The position numbers were made by a program, and so were the translations under genes. From Actinomycetota bacterium (GTDB lineage Bacteria > Actinomycetota > Thermoleophilia > Gaiellales > Gaiellaceae): DNA of 7,946 nt. Location of the stretch: NCBI GenBank assembly GCA_013813345.1, contig JACCRW010000374.1:1-7946 (forward strand), given 5' to 3'. How positions within the stretch are numbered: the stretch's first letter is position 1; each line of letters begins with the position of its first letter. Shown here piece after piece: positions 1-6,054 of this stretch. Under the pieces are notes generated by a model, which was given only the letters and a program-made list of their open reading frames with translations, ran no database searches and was not told the DNA's origin.

Positions 1-1
1 G

Positions 2-937
2 AGCAGGGGGATCGTCATCATTGCGTGCGCAGTCGCGCTCTGGCTGCCGGGAGGCGCCGCCGGGGCGATCTTCGGCGACGCGAACGTGAGGAATCCGACC
101 CTGAAGGTGAACGGGCAGGGGGTCGCGCTCGTCGAGTACACGACGACGGCCGGCCTCCGGCGCCACGTGCTCGTCTGGGGAGCGAGCGACGGGATCGCGC
201 ATCAGACCGAGCCGCCTTCGACTCAGGCCAGGTTCCGGATCGACTACTCGGGCGGCTGGAAGAGCCGCCGGAATCCGGGCTACTGGCGCGCCTTCCAGAA
301 CCGGTGCGGGCGCTACGACGGCCCGGCGCTTCCCTTCTTCGTGACCGCTTGCAAGGCGCCGGACGGCTCCTACTGGGCGCTCCAGGCCTGGCAGCGGAAC
401 CTGCCGATGCGGGGCTTCGAGTCTTGGACCGACCGGCAGAAGGCGGTCGAGCTCCATATCTCGCATTGGCGCGGCGAGCTGCCGGAGCTCCAGCTCTACA
501 ACCACTGGACGTACGGCGGAGGCGTGCAGGGGATCTTCGGCCGGCTGCTCTACCGGGGCCAGCCGGTCTACGGGACGCGGACGACGTCGCCGACGGTTCG
601 GGACGAGTGGGCGCGCAACGTCTCGATCGACACATTCAACTCGGACTACGGGCCTGGTTGGAGACACGACACCGCGATCGCCACGCATGTCCGAAACGGC
701 GGCTTCTGCTACTCGTTCGTGCATCAGATCCCGCCGAGCGGCTATCCGAGCGGGAAGCCACCTGGGAACGGGCTCGGCGAGCAGCACCGGGTCTCGGCGA
801 TCGGGCCGGGGGTGACGCCGATCGTGCAGGCGACCGTCCCGCGCCTCGATGCGTTCGACGCGGAGGCGCAGCGCGAGGCGACGAGGCGGTTCGACGAGAT
901 CCTCGGCGGCGACCGCCACTGCGCGCCCGAGCGCTGA
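2..937 (+). CDS. Secreted four-cysteine protein, paralog A (5' partial)
   Basis: The reading frame is already open at the window edge, and no good start codon precedes the hydrophobic stretch, so the true start lies upstream. Visible residues 4-15 form a signal-peptide-like core, followed by a plausible AGA cleavage site at residue 22, so the protein is probably exported. Of 311 visible residues, four cysteines (102, 117, 236, 307) match in order and spacing those of the protein at 3998-4918. Shared blocks include DYSGG, VTAC, an AWQR block (DGSYWALQAWQR here), SHW.GELP, RTTS and GPGVTP. The mature part is rich in Trp, Tyr and Gly and has no membrane segment. I do not recognise the family or its function. 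A globular extracellular domain with two disulfides is inferred. A GTG at position 86 would remove the signal peptide and is unlikely to be the start. Confidence 0.85.
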   Translation, partial: SRGIVIIACAVALWLPGGAAGAIFGDANVRNPTLKVNGQGVALVEYTTTAGLRRHVLVWGASDGIAHQTEPPSTQARFRIDYSGGWKSRRNPGYWRAFQNRCGRYDGPALPFFVTACKAPDGSYWALQAWQRNLPMRGFESWTDRQKAVELHISHWRGELPELQLYNHWTYGGGVQGIFGRLLYRGQPVYGTRTTSPTVRDEWARNVSIDTFNSDYGPGWRHDTAIATHVRNGGFCYSFVHQIPPSGYPSGKPPGNGLGEQHRVSAIGPGVTPIVQATVPRLDAFDAEAQREATRRFDEILGGDRHCAPER

Positions 938-1142
938 GCTTCCGAGCCGACCGCGACAACGAGCCTAGCCCCGACTAACCTGGAAGGTGGGCGCGCCCAA
1001 AGCGACCGTGCCGCCCGAGCGTCCCGCCACTGTGCTGGGGCCTCAGGGTCGAGCGGATCGTGGTCGCGGGAGAGCCGCACTCCCCGGCCGGGCGCGCCCA
1101 TTCACGCTTCCGGTGCTTCGTTCGCGCTGAGAGGATGCGGCC
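938..1142. other. Intergenic region upstream of the flippase gene
   Basis: This 205-base gap holds no convincing gene. It contains two copies of an 11-base sequence, GGGCGCGCCCA, at 989-999 and 1090-1100; the first ten bases of each form a perfect palindrome. A TANNNT-type hexamer (TAACCT) lies at 976-981 and could be a -10 box for a transcript reading into the flippase gene, but no matching -35 box is visible. No U-tract terminator is seen after the upstream gene. Confidence 0.5.
1129..1134 (+). promoter_or_regulatory. Ribosome binding site of the flippase gene
   Basis: GAGAGG lies eight bases before the GTG at 1143 and is complementary to the anti-Shine-Dalgarno sequence. It is one of the few clear ribosome binding sites in the window and supports the GTG start. 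Confidence 0.6.
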
Positions 1143-2489
1143 GTGAGCCCCGCCCGGCAGCGTGCGACGAGCGGAGCCGCGCGACCCTCGCCCGCGATCG
1201 ACGGCACGCCGCCGGTCTCGCCCAATCAGCTCCCGCGCGAGCTGCTGAAAGAGGTCCCGGGCGAGCGGGAGGTGGGGCGGAACACGCTCGAGACGCTCCT
1301 CTTCCGGGGCCTCTCGACGCCGATCGCGCTCGTCCTCGTCGTCGTCCAGAGCCGCTTCCTCGCACCCTCGGGCCGCGGGACGTTCGTGCTCGTCGTCCTG
1401 ACGGTGACGATCCTCTCCCGCTTGCTCGGCCAGCTCGGCCTCGCTGTCACGACCCGGCTGCGCGAGGGAGACGTCGAGGTGCGTCAGCTCGTTCATCGCG
1501 CCTTCGCGCTCGCGACGGCGCTCGGGCTCGTGGGCGGCGCGCTCGTCGTCCTCTCGGGCGGGCTGACCGACGCGGTCGGCGTCGAGCTCGCGCTGATCGC
1601 CGCTCTGGCGCTCATCCCGAACGTGCTCTGGCAGACGGTCTCGGGGGTCCTGCTCGGCCAGGCGCGCGTCCGCGTCTGGAACTACGTCCAGGCACTGTCG
1701 CCCCTCCTGACGCTCGCGGGGATGCTCGTGCTCGTCGTCGGGCTCGGCGGCGGCGTCAGGGCGGCGGTCGCCGCCTGGACGGCCGCGCACCTGCTCACCG
1801 CGGTGTTCGCCCTCATCGCCGCCCGCGATCTCTGGCTTCCGGTCGGGCCGCCGGCATTCCTCGACGAGCATGGCCGCACGATCCTGCGGCTCGCGCTCGT
1901 GCTGGGCGCCGTGCAGGTCGTCAACCTGATCGGCTATCGGATCGAGCTCTTCATTCTCGAGTGGTACGACGGCGTCGCCGCGGTCGGCGTCTATTCGATC
2001 GCGATGCAGGCAGCGGAGGCGTTGTGGCTGATCCCTGCGGCGATCGCGACCGCGATTACCGGGCCCGCGGTGCACGACGACGAGCGCGACGCCACGCGGC
2101 TCGTCGGCCGCTCGGCGCTGAAAGGCCTCGCGTACACCGCGGGCGTCGCCGTGGTCGTCGGAGTCGCGGCGCCGTTCCTCATCCCGCTCCTCTTCGGAGG
2201 CGACTTCGACGGGGCCGCGCGGCCGCTTGCCCTGCTCCTTCCGGGGATCGTGGCCTACGCGCCGGTCACCGTGCTCGTCGTCTACCTCTCGCTCCGCCAC
2301 GGGCGTCCGAATCTCAGCCTCGTAGTCTCCGCCGTCGCGATGATCCTCACCGCTTTGCTCGCCCTGCTCCTGATCCCGCGCTACGGCGTCGAGGGAGCGG
2401 CCGGGGCGAGTGCGCTCGGCTATGCGGCCGGCGGAGCGCTCGCGTGGTTCCTCTTCCGCCGCCTTTCGAGGGAGGCGGCGAGGGGCTAG
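1143..2489 (+). CDS. Polysaccharide/oligosaccharide flippase (MOP superfamily, Wzx-like)
   Basis: A 448-residue integral membrane protein with about twelve hydrophobic segments, roughly at residues 50-70, 79-101, 117-137, 146-170, 180-202, 206-226, 246-266, 280-304, 326-350, 360-384, 389-411 and 416-437. The first helix ends in SRFLAPSGRGTF, the form common in O-antigen and teichoic-acid type exporters, and YRIELFIL at 265-272 and the helix pair after LIPRYGVEGAAGAS are also typical. Such proteins flip lipid-linked glycans across the cytoplasmic membrane; the substrate here cannot be read from the sequence. The first 45 residues are a Pro- and Arg-rich soluble tail, probably cytoplasmic. The GTG start is supported by GAGAGG eight bases upstream. 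No glycosyltransferase lies in the window, so it is not inside an obvious glycan-assembly cluster. It is followed after 33 bases by the sensor kinase. Confidence 0.88.
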   Translation: MSPARQRATSGAARPSPAIDGTPPVSPNQLPRELLKEVPGEREVGRNTLETLLFRGLSTPIALVLVVVQSRFLAPSGRGTFVLVVLTVTILSRLLGQLGLAVTTRLREGDVEVRQLVHRAFALATALGLVGGALVVLSGGLTDAVGVELALIAALALIPNVLWQTVSGVLLGQARVRVWNYVQALSPLLTLAGMLVLVVGLGGGVRAAVAAWTAAHLLTAVFALIAARDLWLPVGPPAFLDEHGRTILRLALVLGAVQVVNLIGYRIELFILEWYDGVAAVGVYSIAMQAAEALWLIPAAIATAITGPAVHDDERDATRLVGRSALKGLAYTAGVAVVVGVAAPFLIPLLFGGDFDGAARPLALLLPGIVAYAPVTVLVVYLSLRHGRPNLSLVVSAVAMILTALLALLLIPRYGVEGAAGASALGYAAGGALAWFLFRRLSREAARG

Positions 2490-2508
2490 AACGGAAGGAT
2501 TGGCGCGA

Positions 2509-2514
2509 TACGAT
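2509..2514 (+). promoter_or_regulatory. Putative -10 box (TACGAT) for the sensor kinase gene
   Basis: TACGAT fits the actinobacterial TANNNT -10 pattern and ends eight bases before the ATG at 2523, so the transcript would be leaderless or nearly so. No Shine-Dalgarno sequence stands at the usual distance, and no clear -35 box is visible. The same hexamer precedes the fabF start at 7292. Confidence 0.5.
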
Positions 2515-2522
2515 GCGGCCCC

Positions 2523-3503
2523 ATGGATGGGGTCTCCACACCCGTCGAGGCGCGTCATCGCGCGCTGCTCGAGGCGCTACCGGACCTGGTCCTGCGGCTC
2601 GGGGCGGACGGCACCTATCTCGAGCTCGGCGGCGACCTCTCGCGGCTCGCCAATCCACCGGAGCTCGTCGTCGGCGCGAACGTGCGCGACCTACTCCCGA
2701 GCGACGTGGCGGAGCAACTGATGAGAGGCGTGGCGGCGGCGCTTTCGTCCGGCGAGCTCGCGACGGTCAACTACCGATTGCGGCCGCACATGGGCGAGCT
2801 GCGCGACTTCGAGCTGCGCATCGCGCCGGTTGCCGCGGGAGAGGTGCTCGCGATCGTGCGCGACGTCACCGATCTGCACGAGGCGATCCGCGAGGTGAGC
2901 GAGTCGCGCGCTCGCATCGTCACCGCCGGCGACGCGGAGCGCCGCAGGATCGAGCGCAACCTCCACGACGGCGCCCAGCAGCGGCTCGTCGCGGTCTCCC
3001 TCCACCTGCACCTGATCCGCAAGCGGCTTGACGGGCGGCCGGAGGCGGTGCCAGAGCTCTTGGACGCGGCCCAGACCGAGCTCGCGCTGGCGCTGGACGA
3101 GATCCGTGAGCTCGTCCGCGGCCTGCACCCCCGCGTCCTCACCGACCACGGTCTTGCCCGCGCCGTCCGCACGCTCGCGGAGCGGTCGCTCCTGCCGGTG
3201 GAGCTCGTCTCGCTGCCCGAGGAGCGCCTCAGCTCGAGCGTCGAGGCGGCCGCCTACTACCTGATCGCGGAGGCTCTCGCGAATGCGGCCAAGCATGCGC
3301 AGGCGCGCCTGATCACGATCCGGGTCGAGCTCGAGGCGGACCATGTGGTCGTCGAGGTCGCCGACGACGGTGTCGGCGGAGCGGATCAGAGCGGCTCCGG
3401 GCTGCAGGGACTCGCGGATCGCGTCGCCGCGCTCGGCGGCAGCTTCGCCGTCTCGAGCGTCCGCGGCGCCGGCACCGCCGTGCGGGCCGAGCTTCCTCTC
3501 TAG
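2523..3503 (+). CDS. PAS-domain sensor histidine kinase, NarL/DesK (HisKA_3) type
   Basis: A 326-residue kinase with no membrane segment or signal peptide, so it is predicted to be cytoplasmic. Residues about 10-120 resemble a PAS sensor domain, with the usual VRDVTDLHEA exit into a helical linker. The dimerisation/phospho-acceptor region follows at about 130-205 with the HisKA_3 signature ERRRIERNLHDGAQQRL; His148 is the expected phosphorylation site. The C-terminal ATPase domain has an N box around Asn254 (EALANAAKHA), a G1 box at 281-286 (DDGVGG) and a G2 region at 291-300 (GSGLQGLADR). Kinases of this class normally phosphorylate a LuxR/NarL-type response regulator, but none is present in the window, so the partner must be elsewhere. 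The gene follows the flippase by 33 bases, may have its own promoter, and abuts the DUF4383 gene downstream. The signal sensed by the PAS domain is unknown. Confidence 0.93.
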   Translation: MDGVSTPVEARHRALLEALPDLVLRLGADGTYLELGGDLSRLANPPELVVGANVRDLLPSDVAEQLMRGVAAALSSGELATVNYRLRPHMGELRDFELRIAPVAAGEVLAIVRDVTDLHEAIREVSESRARIVTAGDAERRRIERNLHDGAQQRLVAVSLHLHLIRKRLDGRPEAVPELLDAAQTELALALDEIRELVRGLHPRVLTDHGLARAVRTLAERSLLPVELVSLPEERLSSSVEAAAYYLIAEALANAAKHAQARLITIRVELEADHVVVEVADDGVGGADQSGSGLQGLADRVAALGGSFAVSSVRGAGTAVRAELPL

Positions 3504-3962
3504 ATGCCACGCGGGATCGGAATCAGCCAGACGACGCCCGTGCAGACCATCGCCCGCGTCGTCGGCTTCGTCTTCCTGCTCGTCGGCATCGCCGGCTTCG
3601 TCCCCGGAATCACGACGAACCTCTACGACGGCCTCGAGTTCGCCGGTGACGCCGGCGACGCGGAGCTGCTCGACCTCTTCGAGATCAGCATCCTCCACAA
3701 CATCGTCCACGCCCTGTTTGGAGTCGGGGTCCTGATGGCCGCGACGCCGGCGGGTGGCCGGACGTACCTGCTCGGAAGCGGCGCCCTCTATGTCGTCCTG
3801 TTCCTGATCGGAATAGCCGGCGCCGGCGATTGGGTGCCGATCAACAACGGCGACAACTGGCTTCACCTCGGACTCGCGGTTGGCCTGATCGCGCTGGGCC
3901 TGCTCACCACCCGCGGGCGCGATCCGGCGGCTGCGACGACGCACAATCCCTCGCGCCAGTGA
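3504..3962 (+). CDS. DUF4383 family four-helix membrane protein
   Basis: A 152-residue protein with four predicted membrane helices at about 16-36, 63-81, 88-106 and 119-134. Features I associate with DUF4383 are the opening helix ending in GFVPGI, the LFEISILHNIVH segment (His65 and His69), and NNGDNWLHL before the last helix (His121). The function of the family is not known; the conserved membrane-proximal histidines could bind a metal or cofactor, but that is inference. The ATG lies directly after the TAG of the kinase gene and has no clear ribosome binding site, so translation probably depends on termination and reinitiation from the kinase. That makes a functional link to the kinase plausible, for instance as a membrane partner. 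The C-terminal tail of about 17 residues is polar and disordered-looking. Confidence 0.85.
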   Translation: MPRGIGISQTTPVQTIARVVGFVFLLVGIAGFVPGITTNLYDGLEFAGDAGDAELLDLFEISILHNIVHALFGVGVLMAATPAGGRTYLLGSGALYVVLFLIGIAGAGDWVPINNGDNWLHLGLAVGLIALGLLTTRGRDPAAATTHNPSRQ

Positions 3963-3997
3963 CCTGAGGCAGAGCCGTCCTGCCGATACCCCTAGAG

Positions 3998-4918
3998 ATG
4001 CCGTCCGATCCACGCGGTCACCACCTGCTGCTCCGGCTTGCCGCGCTTTCGGCTCTCGCCGCGGCCGTCTTCGCCTCCACGGCCTCGGCCTCGGAGCTGA
4101 TCGACCGGAACGCGGCGAACGTCAAGCTCCAGGTCGGAGCGAGCGGCCAGGCGCTCCTCAGCTACGAGGCGCGCGGCAAGCGCTGGAATGTGCTCGCCTG
4201 GGGCGCCGAGAACGCGATCGCGCCGACGACGGCACGGCCCCAGGTCGCCTTCAAGCTCGACTATTCGGGCGGCTACGGCACCTACAAGCGCGACGTCTGG
4301 AAGACCTTCAGGAACTCCTGCCGTCCCTACTCCGGGTCCGAGCTGCAGTGGCTCGTGACGGCGTGTACGGCTGCGGACGGATCGCATTGGGCGGTGCAGG
4401 CCTGGCAGCGGATGCTCCCGAACTACGGTCTCGTCCCAACCGCGAAGCAGGCGGTTTGGGAGCTGCGACTCTCCCACTGGTCGGGTGAGCTGCCGCAGCT
4501 CACCGTGAAGCAGAACTGGGCCTACCGCAGCTTCGAGCATCTCTTCGGCTCGTTCACCTACCAGGGTCGGCCCGTGCACGGGTTCAGGACGACCTCGACC
4601 GGTCAGCCGCTCGACACCTTCGGCCGCAATCTCTACGTCGACACCTACGACTCCGCCTACGGCAAGGGCTGGAAGCGCGAGAACAGCTTTCTCGTGCACA
4701 AGGACACCGGCAAGTTCTGCTACGGGTTCTACACCCACGGCGCCCGTCCGGTCGGCGCCGGCGCGCGCTATCGCGCCACGATCATCGGCCCGGGCGTCAC
4801 CCCAGACGTCTACTGGGAATCGGACTCACTCGGAGCCTACGACAGGGACTTCGACCTCCGGATGCACGAGGAGCAGAAGTCGTTCTACGCTGGCGACGGG
4901 CTCTGCAAAGCCGTTTAG
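3998..4918 (+). CDS. Secreted four-cysteine protein, paralog B
   Basis: A complete 306-residue protein. Residues 1-31 form a signal peptide: a basic N-terminus, a hydrophobic core at 10-26, and an ASA cleavage motif ending at 31. The mature part has cysteines only at 108, 123, 241 and 303, matching paralog A in order and nearly in spacing (15, 118 and 62 residues apart, against 15, 119 and 71). Shared blocks include NVLAWGAENAI (HVLVWGASDGI in A), DYSGG, VTAC, DGSHWAVQAWQR, LSHWSGELPQL, YQGRPVHGFRTTS, NLYVDTYDSAYGKGW and IIGPGVTP. There is no transmembrane anchor, LPXTG motif or lipobox, so it should be released or held non-covalently. I do not recognise the family; no catalytic motif is evident. 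It starts 35 bases after the DUF4383 gene; the upstream sequence has no strong ribosome binding site. Function is unknown; a cell-surface or extracellular role is inferred. Confidence 0.88.
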   Translation: MPSDPRGHHLLLRLAALSALAAAVFASTASASELIDRNAANVKLQVGASGQALLSYEARGKRWNVLAWGAENAIAPTTARPQVAFKLDYSGGYGTYKRDVWKTFRNSCRPYSGSELQWLVTACTAADGSHWAVQAWQRMLPNYGLVPTAKQAVWELRLSHWSGELPQLTVKQNWAYRSFEHLFGSFTYQGRPVHGFRTTSTGQPLDTFGRNLYVDTYDSAYGKGWKRENSFLVHKDTGKFCYGFYTHGARPVGAGARYRATIIGPGVTPDVYWESDSLGAYDRDFDLRMHEEQKSFYAGDGLCKAV

Positions 4919-4933
4919 CCGAACTGAGGCTCT

Positions 4934-4939
4934 TATGAT
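4934..4939 (+). promoter_or_regulatory. Leaderless -10 promoter element (TATGAT) of the flavin reductase gene
   Basis: TATGAT differs from the TATAAT consensus at one base and ends exactly six bases before the GTG at 4946, which places the transcription start at or next to the start codon. There is no Shine-Dalgarno sequence between them. A -35 box is not recognisable 16-18 bases upstream, which is common in actinobacterial promoters. Confidence 0.65.
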
Positions 4940-4945
4940 CGGCCG

Positions 4946-5410
4946 GTGGCGACGGGCGACGAGCTGAAAGCGGTCCTGCGCCGCCAGCCGGTCGGCGTCT
5001 GCGTCGTCACCGTCGACCTCGAAGGCGAGCGGCTCGGGCTGACCGTCGCCTCGCTCGTCTCGCTCGCGCTCGAGCCGCCGCTCGTGGGGATCTCGATCGC
5101 GCGGCAGGCGGCGCTGCACGAGCTGCTCCGCGCCGCGGGCGGCTTTGCGGTCTCGCTGCTCGCCGCCGGCCAGCTCGAGCTTGCCCGCCACTTCGCCCGC
5201 GGGATCCCGCCGATCGTGCTCTGGCGCGGGATCGAGGTCCGAGCCGGCAGGCGGGCACCGCTCCTCGAGGGCGCCGTCGGCTGGCTGGAGTGTGCCGTCG
5301 CGGCCGAGCACGAAGCCGGTGACCACACGTTCTTCATCGGCCGGGTCGAGCGGGCGGAGTCGGGCGAGTCGGGCGACGCGCTCGTTCGTGTCGACGGGGA
5401 CTACGCGTGA
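4946..5410 (+). CDS. Flavin reductase-like, FMN-binding split-barrel protein
   Basis: A 154-residue protein matching the flavin reductase-like domain over nearly its full length. It has the opening PVGVCVVTV, the flavin-binding stretch GLTVASLVSLALEPPLVGIS at 31-50, FAVSLLAAGQLELARHFA at 67-84, PLLEGAVGWLEC at 105-116, and GDHTFFIGRVERAE at 125-138. Members bind FMN/FAD and reduce flavin with NAD(P)H to supply a partner monooxygenase, or act directly as flavoenzymes; no monooxygenase is present here, so the physiological acceptor is unknown. The protein is soluble and cytoplasmic. The GTG start follows a -10 box by six bases, which suggests a leaderless message. Its stop codon overlaps the GTG of the HAD gene by four bases, so the two should be co-transcribed and translationally coupled. 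Confidence 0.88.
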   Translation: MATGDELKAVLRRQPVGVCVVTVDLEGERLGLTVASLVSLALEPPLVGISIARQAALHELLRAAGGFAVSLLAAGQLELARHFARGIPPIVLWRGIEVRAGRRAPLLEGAVGWLECAVAAEHEAGDHTFFIGRVERAESGESGDALVRVDGDYA

Positions 5411-6054
5411 TCGAGGCCGTCGTCTTCGACCTCGATGGCGTGATCGTCGATTCTGAGCAGGTGTGGGACGACGTGCGCGAGCAGCTGGTCCTCGAGCGTG
5501 GCGGACGCTGGAGCCACACGGCACAGACCGACATGATGGGGATGAGCTCGCCCGAGTGGTCGCGCTACCTGCACGAGGAGCTCGGCCTGGCCGACTCGCC
5601 CCTGGAGTTGAGCGACGAGGTCGTCCGGCGGATGCTCGCCCGCTACCGGGAAGAGCTGCCGCTGCTCGACGGCGCTGTCCCGGCGGTCGAGCGGCTCGCA
5701 GGCGAGCTCCGGTTGGCCGTCGCTTCGTCCTCGAATCGGCCGTTGATCGAGGTGGTGCTCGAGCGGGCCGGGATCGCGGCCCACTTCGAGACGACCGTCT
5801 CCTCCGAGGAGGTGGCCAGAGGCAAGCCGGCCCCGGACGTCTATCTCGAGGCGGCACGTCGGCTCGGCGTCGATCCGGGCGGCTGCGCTGCGATCGAGGA
5901 CTCCTCGAACGGGCTTCGGGCGGCGCATGCGGCGGGGCTGCGGGTGATCGCGTTCCCGAACCGGCACTATCCGCCCGTCGCGGACTCGCTCGCCCTCGCG
6001 GACGTCGTCATCGCCTCACTCGACGAGCTGACCCCCGAGCTCGTCGCAGGTTAG
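5407..6054 (+). CDS. HAD-superfamily hydrolase, beta-phosphoglucomutase-like (subfamily IA)
   Basis: A 215-residue protein with all four HAD motifs. Motif I is VFDLDGVIVDSE with nucleophile Asp8 and acid/base Asp10. Motif II is ASSSN with Ser107. Motif III is RGKPAPDVYLEA with Lys140. Motif IV is AIEDSSNG with Glu164 and Asp165, which bind magnesium. The helical region between motifs I and II, about residues 15-85, is the C1 cap that sets substrate choice. The family includes beta-phosphoglucomutase and many sugar- or nucleotide-phosphate phosphatases; the exact substrate cannot be told from motifs. The GTG start lies inside the flavin reductase stop codon region (GTGA overlap), so coupling is likely. 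A role on a flavin or flavin-precursor phosphate would suit the neighbour but is speculation. The gene meets fabF tail to tail with a four-base overlap. Confidence 0.9.
   Translation: MIEAVVFDLDGVIVDSEQVWDDVREQLVLERGGRWSHTAQTDMMGMSSPEWSRYLHEELGLADSPLELSDEVVRRMLARYREELPLLDGAVPAVERLAGELRLAVASSSNRPLIEVVLERAGIAAHFETTVSSEEVARGKPAPDVYLEAARRLGVDPGGCAAIEDSSNGLRAAHAAGLRVIAFPNRHYPPVADSLALADVVIASLDELTPELVAG

Noticed and set aside
86..88. GTG at 86 as the start of the first gene
   Set aside because: The frame is open upstream to the window edge and encodes a signal peptide and cleavage site, as in the paralog, so the start lies outside the window.
25..978. A 317-codon plus-strand frame overlapping paralog A
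   Set aside because: It is an Arg- and Ala-rich shadow frame, whereas the alternative frame matches a paralog elsewhere in the window.
938..1000. Rho-independent terminator after paralog A
   Set aside because: The only dyad here, at 989-998, has no loop and no following T-run, so it cannot form a standard terminator hairpin.
987..1130. Small frame (GTG, 47 codons) between paralog A and the flippase, following a TAACCT box
   Set aside because: About two thirds of its third codon positions are G or C, less G/C-biased than the genes around it appear. The product is Arg- and Pro-rich with no motif. A real short gene is possible but not supported.
975..2558. A 527-codon open frame on the minus strand across the flippase gene
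   Set aside because: It is antisense to a clear membrane protein gene. Its translation is an extreme run of Asp, Glu, Arg and Gly, as expected when GC-rich coding DNA is read backwards, and it has no recognisable domain.
3987..3993. TACCCCT just before the ATG of paralog B as a leaderless -10 box
   Set aside because: The final T is one position out of the TANNNT pattern, so it is too weak to call as a promoter.
2691..4013. A 440-codon open frame on the minus strand across the kinase and DUF4383 genes
   Set aside because: Both sense genes have diagnostic motifs. The antisense product is charged, low-complexity sequence, and the frame spans a gene boundary.
3992..4738. A 248-codon minus-strand frame opposite secreted paralog B
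   Set aside because: The sense frame has a signal peptide and conserved blocks shared with paralog A; the antisense frame has neither.
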